Origin: Alphaproteobacteria bacterium
GTDB taxonomy: Bacteria; Pseudomonadota; Alphaproteobacteria; UBA2966
NCBI GenBank assembly: GCA_018654745.1
Contig: JABILA010000094.1
Coordinates: 1 to 64,000 of the forward strand
DNA length: 64,000 bases
Direction of reading: 5' to 3'
The position numbers and the translations under genes are program-made. Below are positions 14,849 to 22,500 of the stretch, one piece after another. The stretch's first letter is position 1. Each line of letters opens with the position of its first letter. Under the pieces are notes generated by a model. That model worked only from the letters and a program-made list of their open reading frames with translations. It ran no database searches and was not told where the DNA came from.

Positions 14849-16234
14849 TCAGAAACCGGTGCCCCAGGATACATCTGCAATTGCGCTGCCAAGGACACTT
14901 AGTCCCTCTTCGAGAGCTTCGTCAGCGATCGTGAGTGGTGGGCCAATTTTGATCGATTCACGACCTGTTCGAACAACCAACAATCCACTTTCAAGGGCCT
15001 TGAGACAGACTTTGTCGGCGAAATCAGCGGCAGAACCGCCGCATTTGACGTCGTCAAAGATGAGTGCCGCGACCAGACCCCGGGCTGAAAAACGGGATAT
15101 TCGTCCGCCTGATTCAGATTGCAATTTCATCAATTCGCGACGTAAAATCCGTCCTTTACGCACCGATTCGGCGACCAGGTTCAGACGTTCAATTTCCTTG
15201 ATTGTGGCCAAACCAGCTGCACAAGCCATTGGGTTTGCAGAATTGGTACTCGACATATTGCCAACGTCCGGCAAATCCATGATGTCCGCCCGGCCCAATA
15301 CGCCGGACAAGGCAATGCCCGATCCCATGCCCTTACCGCAGCAGAACAAATCCGGCTTCACATTATAATGTTCAAAGCAGAATTTCTTGCCGGTTCGCCC
15401 AAAGCCGGACTGAATTTCGTCAAATGCGAGGAGAATGTTGTTTTCCTGGCACCATTCCGCGGCGGCTTGTACATAATCGGTCGGATAAAAGGCTGCATTC
15501 CATCCCTGATATCCTTCCAGGAGCAGTCCGCAAATATCCTTTTTCGCATGGATTCCACCCTTTTCCAGCGATGATATGCTGTCCCGGAAGAAATTCGCAC
15601 CGGATTTGTCCCCTAATTCCCAGGCAAAGGGAAAGCCTATCCGATGAATATCGGGGTCTTGTTTCCCCATCCAGATGCGCTGATCGTCTCCACCACCCAA
15701 CATTTGAGCCGCCATAGTTCGGCCATGGTAGTTGCCCTCCAGGCAAACTACACCCAAACGTTCCTTGCCCGTTTTTTGACCCTGCATGCGCATGAGCTTG
15801 AATGCTGCCTCCACGGCTTCGGTACCGGAAGAAAACAACATGGCTTTTTCCACTGGCGCCGGTGCGAACTCGATCAGACGTTCCAGATAGCTGGCCCGAA
15901 TCTCAGAGGCATAAGCGTAGGAATGCATCATGCCCTTGTCGAGAACCTCGCGGACGGCATTCCGGACGGCCCGATTTCCGTGGCCGGTATTGGCGACAAA
16001 TATGGTCGAAGTGAAATCTATCCAGCGATTACCAGCCCGGTCGTAGATCGAAAAATCATGTGCCCGGTCCCAGACAATGGGCATTTGACCGTGCATGGAC
16101 CGGGATTCGTTCGCATCCAGTATCGTCAGCAGATCGTCCGTACCCGGGGCCGGAATCTGTGTCGAGATTCGCCGATAGGCCGTTTCGATATGTTCAACAG
16201 TTTGCGGAGTGCGGTCAAATATTCCGGCGCTCAT
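14849..16234 (-). CDS. Class III PLP aminotransferase of a nonulosonate-type pathway
   Basis: A 461-residue fold-type I, class III aminotransferase or aminomutase. It shows the PLP-phosphate site SSGTEAVEAAFKLMR, the Asp motif LLAFDEIQSGFGRTG and the Schiff-base Lys at about residue 301 in CCGKGMGSGIALSG, similar to glutamate-1-semialdehyde-type enzymes. Its end lies 312 bp from the flbT operon. It overlaps the cytidylyltransferase gene by 4 bp, so it probably aminates a sugar intermediate of the CMP-sugar made here. The substrate cannot be read from the sequence. Confidence 0.85.
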   Translation of the reverse strand: MSAGIFDRTPQTVEHIETAYRRISTQIPAPGTDDLLTILDANESRSMHGQMPIVWDRAHDFSIYDRAGNRWIDFTSTIFVANTGHGNRAVRNAVREVLDKGMMHSYAYASEIRASYLERLIEFAPAPVEKAMLFSSGTEAVEAAFKLMRMQGQKTGKERLGVVCLEGNYHGRTMAAQMLGGGDDQRIWMGKQDPDIHRIGFPFAWELGDKSGANFFRDSISSLEKGGIHAKKDICGLLLEGYQGWNAAFYPTDYVQAAAEWCQENNILLAFDEIQSGFGRTGKKFCFEHYNVKPDLFCCGKGMGSGIALSGVLGRADIMDLPDVGNMSSTNSANPMACAAGLATIKEIERLNLVAESVRKGRILRRELMKLQSESGGRISRFSARGLVAALIFDDVKCGGSAADFADKVCLKALESGLLVVRTGRESIKIGPPLTIADEALEEGLSVLGSAIADVSWGTGF

Positions 16235-16986
16235 TGGACAACCTTTAAATTTAATTTATCGTTACGAAACAACGCATTATAAACATTTCCCTGCTGACTT
16301 ACCTGATATTCCAGATAGTCAAAATCTTCTTCAGTATCTATTTCCGGCGCATTTGCGGTCTCAAAGGCCGCAACGTTGTCACCATATAATGGCTTCGCAT
16401 CCAATATCCGCTGACTTCGAAATACATCGACATATCCGTTGCCGATCCAGGTCGTTGGAAAACCTTGTCGAGGGCCGCTGGTGCGATCCAGGGCACTGTC
16501 ATCCGTTCCTACGGGAATCAAAACGCCGTCGCGTCGCTCGAATGTTTTGTAGGCACTTTCTGACATCTCGTGAACAGAACGCAACGAAGTCGCCGCATTG
16601 TTCTTTTCCAATGCGTTGACGGCATCATCGATCACATTTGGTAGCCTCAGAGGTGTAGTTGGGCGCAGGTACACGATGTAGTTCGGTATTGATTGCTGCT
16701 CCTGCTTCAACCATTCGATAAAATGGCTGACGACTGCTTCGTCTCCTGCGGTATCGTTAGACGATTGCTCTGGTCGCAAGAAAGGTGCCTCCGCACCAAA
16801 TTGACGAGCGATTTCGGCATATTCAACTGAATCAGTAGAAACAATAACCCGTTGAATAGTTGAAGCCATCAAGGCAGCACGTACTGACCAAGCCAAAAGC
16901 GGTTGTCCTGCAAGAAGGCGAATATTCTTGCCCGGCACTCCCCTGGAACCGGAGCGCGCGGGAATAACGGCACATATGCCTGTCAT
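16231..16986 (-). CDS. CMP-nonulosonate (acylneuraminate) cytidylyltransferase
   Basis: A 251-residue NeuA-family enzyme with the N-terminal CTP-binding loop IPARSGSRGVPGKNIRLLAG, the STDSVEYAEIARQFGAE strand and the RPTTPLRLP motif. It activates an eight- or nine-carbon 2-keto sugar acid with CTP. It is co-transcribed with the class III aminotransferase (4-bp overlap) and divergent from the neuB-like operon, 128 bp away. It supplies the activated sugar that a flagellin glycosyltransferase could use (inference). Confidence 0.9.
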   Translation of the reverse strand: MTGICAVIPARSGSRGVPGKNIRLLAGQPLLAWSVRAALMASTIQRVIVSTDSVEYAEIARQFGAEAPFLRPEQSSNDTAGDEAVVSHFIEWLKQEQQSIPNYIVYLRPTTPLRLPNVIDDAVNALEKNNAATSLRSVHEMSESAYKTFERRDGVLIPVGTDDSALDRTSGPRQGFPTTWIGNGYVDVFRSQRILDAKPLYGDNVAAFETANAPEIDTEEDFDYLEYQVSQQGNVYNALFRNDKLNLKVVQ

Positions 16987-17114
16987 AAAACTAGTTACCT
17001 GTAAAAACAGTCAAATATTTTGAAATATTGAAACAATATCTTTACCTCCCCGGATGAATAATCGCTTAACACCGCCAATTTTGCGGCTCTTTGTTGCGCC
17101 CTGACAGGACAAGT

Positions 17115-17924
17115 ATGGTAAACGCCAATCAAAATACTGCCGTTGATACGGATAATGCAGGTCTGCAGGACTTCTATGCAGATAAGTATCGCAATGGCAT
17201 TGCGGACTTTTATTCGTTCGTCAAGGAAGGTGAAACCCTGGGACTGGCAAACGGTGCAGACTGGACCGGTCTGACGGTATTGGAAGTGGGCTGCGGAGAA
17301 GGTTTGTTGGCCGGCATGATCGCAAGCGCTGGCGCTGCGCGTGTTTTGGGCGTCGACTTCACTGACGTCGCAATTGACGTAGCAAAGAGTAATAATAATC
17401 AGGACAATCTCGAGTTCAGAAATTGTGACTATCGTGACGTCAAAGAGAAGTTCGACGTCATTGTCATGGAAGGTGTGCTCGAACACATGGATGACCCGCT
17501 GGCAGCACTAACGTACATGGCAGAAAATCAACTGAACCGGCCAGGACATATTCTTTCCAGCTCACCGTCATTTCTCAATCCGCGGGGTTACATCTGGATG
17601 ACGTTGCAGATGTTGTTTGACATTCCAATGTCTCTGTCCGACCTGCACTTTCTTTGTCCTTTTGACTATGAAGATTTTGCCAAAACCCTTAGGGCCAAAG
17701 TGACCTACAAATCAGTCGATCAGGACTGGGGCCACGGCGCCAGAACGATTGAGGATTTTGACAAACGACTTCGTAACGCCCTGCGTGACAAGGGAATGGT
17801 AGGTGATGTCGACCGCCTGCTAAAATGGCTTGAGCGTACTTTGGACTACACGGCACCGACAGAATTCTCCGGTGCAAATGTGATTTACGATCTTGAATTT
17901 TCAACTTCTTCAAAAAAAGCGTAG
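17115..17924 (+). CDS. Class I SAM-dependent methyltransferase in the CMP-sugar operon
   Basis: A 269-residue protein with SAM motif I LEVGCGEGLLAGMIA (from about residue 56), motif II-like ARVLGVDFTD and a VLEHMDDP motif typical of class I sugar methyltransferases. The ATG at 17115 is preceded by AGGACAAG; a TTG 24 bases upstream is less likely. It is first in a plus-strand operon with the neuB-like gene, the isomerase, the SDR and the TPR glycosyltransferases. It may O- or N-methylate the nonulosonate or the attached glycan. Confidence 0.8.
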   Translation: MVNANQNTAVDTDNAGLQDFYADKYRNGIADFYSFVKEGETLGLANGADWTGLTVLEVGCGEGLLAGMIASAGAARVLGVDFTDVAIDVAKSNNNQDNLEFRNCDYRDVKEKFDVIVMEGVLEHMDDPLAALTYMAENQLNRPGHILSSSPSFLNPRGYIWMTLQMLFDIPMSLSDLHFLCPFDYEDFAKTLRAKVTYKSVDQDWGHGARTIEDFDKRLRNALRDKGMVGDVDRLLKWLERTLDYTAPTEFSGANVIYDLEFSTSSKKA

Positions 17925-17928
17925 TATA

Positions 17929-18777
17929 ATGGTTCCTTATCTGATTGCCGAAGTTGGTATCAATCACAATGGTGATCTGGATATCACCAAACAGTTAATC
18001 AGCGCTGCACATGGCGCAGGATTTGACGCGGTAAAGTTTCAAAAACGCACGCTCGATCTGGTTTATCCACAAGACGAATTGAACAAACCACGCGAAAGTC
18101 CCTGGGGCACAACGACACGCGATCAAAAACAAGGCCTTGAGTTTGGCCTTGTGGAATATCGAGAGATTGACAATTTCTGTCGTGATCTCGGAATTGCCTG
18201 GTCTGCGTCAGCCTGGGATCTCGAAGCTCTGGCTTTCCTGAAAAATTTTGAGCTTCCCTTTCATAAGATCGCTTCTGCCCGCCTGGGCCATTTTCCGCTA
18301 CTAGCTGCTATCGCCAGCGAAGGTAAAAAAACCTTCATTTCAACAGGCATGACATCAGTTGAGGAAATCGACGCGGTCGTTCTACTCTTTCAAAAGGCAA
18401 ACTGTCCGTTCGAGCTAATGCACTGCAATTCGACCTATCCCATGAAGGATCACGACGCCAATCTGTCACGGATCACAATGTTACAGGAAAGATATCAATG
18501 CGATGTCGGGTATTCGGGACATGAAGTCAGTTTGATCAAAGTGTGCGTTGCCGCAACAGCACTTGGCGCAACTTCAATCGAACGCCATATCACCCTGGAC
18601 AGAACCATGTATGGATCGGATCAAGCCGCCTCGGTTGAAGTCTCTGCGCTGCCAAACTTTGTTCAGGTCGTTCATGCGACATCGGAAATGATGGGCACAA
18701 GGGAAAAGTCCATTGAAGCAAGCGAGCGCCCGATAAGGGACAAACTTTGGCGGACCGAAGATCTGGATGCACCATGA
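17929..18777 (+). CDS. Short NeuB-type nonulosonate synthase without SAF domain
   Basis: A 282-residue NeuB-family TIM barrel, beginning PYLIAEVGINHNGD and keeping the catalytic-face motifs AVKFQKR, CNSTYPM, GYSGHE and ERHITLDR. Such enzymes condense phosphoenolpyruvate with a hexosamine-type sugar to a nonulosonic acid. Typical NeuB is about 340-350 residues with a C-terminal SAF (antifreeze-like) lid; this protein ends right after the barrel at RPIRDKLWR. It is therefore a lidless variant, possibly with another substrate. It starts 4 bp after the methyltransferase stop and overlaps the next gene by ATGA. Confidence 0.85.
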   Translation: MVPYLIAEVGINHNGDLDITKQLISAAHGAGFDAVKFQKRTLDLVYPQDELNKPRESPWGTTTRDQKQGLEFGLVEYREIDNFCRDLGIAWSASAWDLEALAFLKNFELPFHKIASARLGHFPLLAAIASEGKKTFISTGMTSVEEIDAVVLLFQKANCPFELMHCNSTYPMKDHDANLSRITMLQERYQCDVGYSGHEVSLIKVCVAATALGATSIERHITLDRTMYGSDQAASVEVSALPNFVQVVHATSEMMGTREKSIEASERPIRDKLWRTEDLDAP

Positions 18778-19643
18778 ACGCGATCAATCCCGGTTTCATG
18801 CAAGGCCGTCTCAGCCCTTTGGTAGATGGCAAGATACAGGCTTTCCCATCAACTTGCTGGCAGGAAGAATTTGGAACAGCTGTCGACCTGGGATTTGATC
18901 AAATGGAATGGACGCTCGATCACATCGGGCTGATGAACAACCCCCTCCTCTCTCGCGAAGGACGGTCGGACATTCGCCGTCATTCGCGACGCAGTGGTAT
19001 CAAGGTAACCTCGGTAACCATGGACTGCGTCATGCAGGCTCCGTTTCATAAAACAAAAGGTGCTCTTCAGCACGGCTTGCTCGAAGATTTCACCGCTGTT
19101 GTAGAAGCCTGTGCTGCAGCAAAAATCAAAACGCTGGTATTCCCTCTGGTCGACGACGGGTCACTGGACAGCCAACAGGACGAAGCCGAACTTAAAAAAG
19201 GTCTCGATATCGTTCTCCCCGTTCTCACCCGCAACCAGATGCGAATCGCATTTGAAAGTGACTTCGCACCGGACAAACTTGCAGATTTTCTCTCAAATTA
19301 TCCTGAGGACATCTTTGGTTTAACTTATGACATCGGCAACAGTGCCGCTTCCGGGTTTCGGCCATCGGACGAATTCGACGCCTATGGCGAGCGTATTATT
19401 CACGTTCACATCAAGGACAGGATCAAAGGTGGGAGCACAGTTCCGCCCGGTGAGGGGGATGCCTGTTTCGAAGACGTTTTCAGATTGCTTGCCGAAACGG
19501 ATTATGACGGCGACTATATTCTCCAAACAGCCAGAGCAGATGATGACGATCATGCTGGCGTGCTTAAAAAATACCGCGACATGGCCATTACCTGGCACGA
19601 TAAGGCACGATCTGAGACCCTGGCGTCTGGCTCAGCAATATGA
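18774..19643 (+). CDS. Sugar phosphate isomerase/epimerase (xylose isomerase-like TIM barrel)
   Basis: A 289-residue AP-endonuclease-2/xylose-isomerase-like barrel (FMQGRLSP at the start, then LGFDQMEWTLD and TYDIGNSAASGF). Metal-ligand candidates are Glu and His in IAFESDFAP, IIHVHIKDR and the Asp of YDIGN. It probably interconverts a sugar intermediate of the CMP-sugar pathway. The start at 18774 overlaps the neuB stop (ATGA), and the stop overlaps the SDR start by 4 bp. Its exact substrate is unknown. Confidence 0.82.
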   Translation: MNAINPGFMQGRLSPLVDGKIQAFPSTCWQEEFGTAVDLGFDQMEWTLDHIGLMNNPLLSREGRSDIRRHSRRSGIKVTSVTMDCVMQAPFHKTKGALQHGLLEDFTAVVEACAAAKIKTLVFPLVDDGSLDSQQDEAELKKGLDIVLPVLTRNQMRIAFESDFAPDKLADFLSNYPEDIFGLTYDIGNSAASGFRPSDEFDAYGERIIHVHIKDRIKGGSTVPPGEGDACFEDVFRLLAETDYDGDYILQTARADDDDHAGVLKKYRDMAITWHDKARSETLASGSAI

Positions 19644-20491
19644 CTGTTCAGCCACATAAGCCTTTGCCAGCAGCATTTGACCTGAACGGCAAACATGCAT
19701 TGATTACTGGCGGGGCGGGATTACTCGGCATTGAACACGCCTGCGCACTTGTCGAAACGGGTGCCGTGATTGTTCTGACCGATCTTGACGAGAACCTTCT
19801 TGACCAGGCAGTGATAGAAATCCGGTCACGTTTTCCTGAGAGTATTATCCATTCCTGGAAGATGGATGTAACAGATAAAGCATCCATCCTGTCTGTCAGC
19901 GAGAGATTGCGGGAATCTGATATCGATCTGGATATCCTGATTAACAACGCAGCCATCGATAGCAAGGTAGATGAACACGGAAACATTGAGAATGGCGGCC
20001 GCTTTGAAGACTTTGAACTCGACGACTGGCAGGCCCAGGTAGACGTTGGCCTGACCGGTGCATTTTTGTGTAGCCAGGTTTTTGGCCCTCCAATGGCGGT
20101 CCGGGAACAGGGTGTTATTCTGAACATTGCGTCGGATTTATCCGTTATCGCGCCGGATCAGCGAATTTATCGCCAGGAAGATTTGCCAGAGAATGAGCAA
20201 CAAAAAAAGGCGGTAACTTATTCAGTGATAAAGACGGGTCTGCTCGGACTGACACGGTATCTGGCAGCTTACTGGGGCGAACAAGGTGTGCGCGTCAACG
20301 CCCTTTCTCCCGGAGGTATTCAAACCAGTCAATCGGACGCATTTGTTACACGCCTGACAAATCTGATCCCTGCCGGACGAATGGCCCGGAAAAATGAATA
20401 TGCCAGTGCGGTTCAATTTCTTTGCTCGGATGCCAGCCAGTTTATGACCGGTCAAAATATCGTCATGGATGGCGGGCGGTCGATCATATGA
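19640..20491 (+). CDS. Short-chain dehydrogenase/reductase of the CMP-sugar operon
   Basis: A 283-residue classical SDR with the cofactor motif TGGAGLLGIEHA (about 23-34), LINNAAID, the catalytic Tyr-x3-Lys in YSVIK (about 194-198) and RVNALSPGGIQT. The fold binds NAD(P)(H). It is coupled at both ends by 4-bp overlaps (ATGA). It probably oxidises or reduces a keto-sugar of the nonulosonate-like pathway. The family cannot be narrowed further. Confidence 0.85.
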   Translation: MTVQPHKPLPAAFDLNGKHALITGGAGLLGIEHACALVETGAVIVLTDLDENLLDQAVIEIRSRFPESIIHSWKMDVTDKASILSVSERLRESDIDLDILINNAAIDSKVDEHGNIENGGRFEDFELDDWQAQVDVGLTGAFLCSQVFGPPMAVREQGVILNIASDLSVIAPDQRIYRQEDLPENEQQKKAVTYSVIKTGLLGLTRYLAAYWGEQGVRVNALSPGGIQTSQSDAFVTRLTNLIPAGRMARKNEYASAVQFLCSDASQFMTGQNIVMDGGRSII

Positions 20492-22500
20492 ACCAGGATA
20501 TAAATACCTTCTTACATGAAGCAGTGAAATTCTGTGACGCCAAAGACCTGGCCGGGGCCGAGAACGTATTGATCGAAGGGAAAAAATCGCACCCTGATTC
20601 TGTTGATCTCACCGCTGCGCTTGGGGACATCAGGCTCGCGCAAGGGCGCGCGAAAAAGGCTGCCAGCGACTATCAGGCAGCAATCGATTTGTCACCGGAA
20701 ACCCCAAAGTTCCTCGTTGGCCTTGCCTCGGCGCTACAGGCAGGAAATGACACCATAGGGGCCATCAATGCCCTGCAGAAGGCTGTTGCACTCGATATCA
20801 ACAATCCGTTATTACACAACGATATTGGCCTTCTTCAACGACTGGTTGGGCAGAAAGAAGTTGCTGTCAAATCGATTGAACACGCCATTCAAATTTCACC
20901 GGAAAATGCCATTTTTCACTGCAACCTTGGCAGGGTCCTTTACGACACAGGAGACTTCAAATCAGCCAGGAAGGCAATTGAACGCGCCCTCGATATTGAA
21001 CCAAATTCTATCGATGCCTTGATCAATCTTGGCTGTATTCTTCGTGAAATGGATCAGGCGCTTGAAGCTGTTCTTGTTTTCCAAAAGGCGAACAGCATAG
21101 ATCCTTCAATACCAGATGTGTGGTTAAACCTGGCTCTGGCCTTACGCGACTGTGGCAAACCGGAACGCGGCATCGAGGCTATATCTACCTTATTGAAACT
21201 CGATCCGACCAGTGTCGGGGGTTTTGCAAATCTGGGGCGATTACTGCAACAAGTATTCAGGTATCCTGAGGCGGAGATTGCGTTTCGCAGGGCACTGGAA
21301 CTATTGCCAAACCAACCACAAATTATGGCAAATTTTGCATCATTGTTGATCGAGATGGACATCCTGGACGAGGCTGAAGCCTTGTGTATCAAGGCACTTC
21401 AAATCAACCCCGACCATGTTCCAGCCTTGTCAAACCTCGGGAATCTGACTTCCCAGAGAGGCGATCAGGCCCTTGCCATCAACCTTCATCGAAAAGCGCT
21501 GGAGATTGAGCCGGATAACGTCAAAGTTCATCGAAATCTCGCTGATCCCTTGTTCATCTCAGGGCAAATTGATGAAGGATGGGTGGCCTATGCCTATCGT
21601 TGGAAGAGGCCTGGCCGTCCACGCCGCCCACATTCACAACCTGAATGGATGGGAGAGAGCCTTTGCGGCAAAACATTGATTGTCTGGCCAGAGCAAGGGG
21701 TGGGAGATACCGTAATTTTTTCAACCTGTTTGCCGGACGTTATCGCAGTTGCGGATAAAGTTATATTTGAGGTCGATCCCCGGTTTTTAAATCTATATCA
21801 GCGTTCTTTCCCTGAAATATCAGTTGTTCCCCGTATTGATCCTCCACACCCGGCAACGAGAAATCCGGAAATCGACTTGCAATGCCCAGTCGGTGATTTG
21901 GGAAGATGGACGCGGAGTTCGGTTTCCGATTTCCCTGTGACTGAAAGTATTCTTCAGGCAGATCCTGACCGTGTCCTCTGGTGGCAGGATCAATTGGCCA
22001 CAATGGGTACCAACAAATTCAAGGTTGGTTTTTATTGGCGAAGCAAGGGTGATGGCAACGCGAGCCATAGTGCTTACCCTACTCTGGATGATTGGGCAAA
22101 AATACTACGGCACCCGGACATCGATTTCATCAATCTGCAATACGGTGCTGATGCAGATGTCGCGACGCGAACCTTTAACGAAATGGGTATAACGCTGCAC
22201 CAACCTCCCGAAATTGACTTGTTTAACGATATTGACGACCTGGCTGCTCTATGTTCTGCCCTGGATGTATTCGTCGGCCCGACAACTTTGACAGGCTGGC
22301 TTACAGCTGCAGTAGGGACTCCGGCTCTTGTCGCTGGCTTACCCGGAGACTGGATTGTCCTGGGCATGGATAACTTGCCGTGGTTACCCAAGGCCAGGTA
22401 TATTGCCCGGGCATCAAGGTCTGATTGGTCCAGTGCCTTTGACACCCTTGCCCGCGAACTTGAAACAATCGTCCGCCAGAAGGTTCAATTCGTTGCCTGA
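20488..22500 (+). CDS. TPR-glycosyltransferase, GT9/FlmG-like
   Basis: A 670-residue protein with about ten TPR units (residues 1-385) followed by a GT-B-like half (about 395-670) with LIVWPEQGVGDTVIFSTCLP and FVGPTTLTGWLTAAVGTPAL, which resemble family 9 heptosyltransferases. This architecture recalls Caulobacter FlmG, the TPR-GT that transfers a nonulosonate to flagellin. Direct coupling to the CMP-sugar SDR gene (ATGA overlap) supports a role as the flagellin glycosyltransferase using that sugar. The 20488 ATG is chosen from this overlap; the frame opens 66 bases earlier. Substrate is inference. Confidence 0.8.
   Translation: MNQDINTFLHEAVKFCDAKDLAGAENVLIEGKKSHPDSVDLTAALGDIRLAQGRAKKAASDYQAAIDLSPETPKFLVGLASALQAGNDTIGAINALQKAVALDINNPLLHNDIGLLQRLVGQKEVAVKSIEHAIQISPENAIFHCNLGRVLYDTGDFKSARKAIERALDIEPNSIDALINLGCILREMDQALEAVLVFQKANSIDPSIPDVWLNLALALRDCGKPERGIEAISTLLKLDPTSVGGFANLGRLLQQVFRYPEAEIAFRRALELLPNQPQIMANFASLLIEMDILDEAEALCIKALQINPDHVPALSNLGNLTSQRGDQALAINLHRKALEIEPDNVKVHRNLADPLFISGQIDEGWVAYAYRWKRPGRPRRPHSQPEWMGESLCGKTLIVWPEQGVGDTVIFSTCLPDVIAVADKVIFEVDPRFLNLYQRSFPEISVVPRIDPPHPATRNPEIDLQCPVGDLGRWTRSSVSDFPVTESILQADPDRVLWWQDQLATMGTNKFKVGFYWRSKGDGNASHSAYPTLDDWAKILRHPDIDFINLQYGADADVATRTFNEMGITLHQPPEIDLFNDIDDLAALCSALDVFVGPTTLTGWLTAAVGTPALVAGLPGDWIVLGMDNLPWLPKARYIARASRSDWSSAFDTLARELETIVRQKVQFVA

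Noticed and set aside
14742..16282. Long plus-strand frames over the aminotransferase gene
   Set aside because: They are shadows of a clear class III aminotransferase on the minus strand and show no protein family pattern.
22328..22492. Extension of the GT41 gene into the preceding gene
   Set aside because: The extra residues overlap the end of the GT9-like gene in another frame and do not look like TPR; the TTG at 22493 has a ribosome site.
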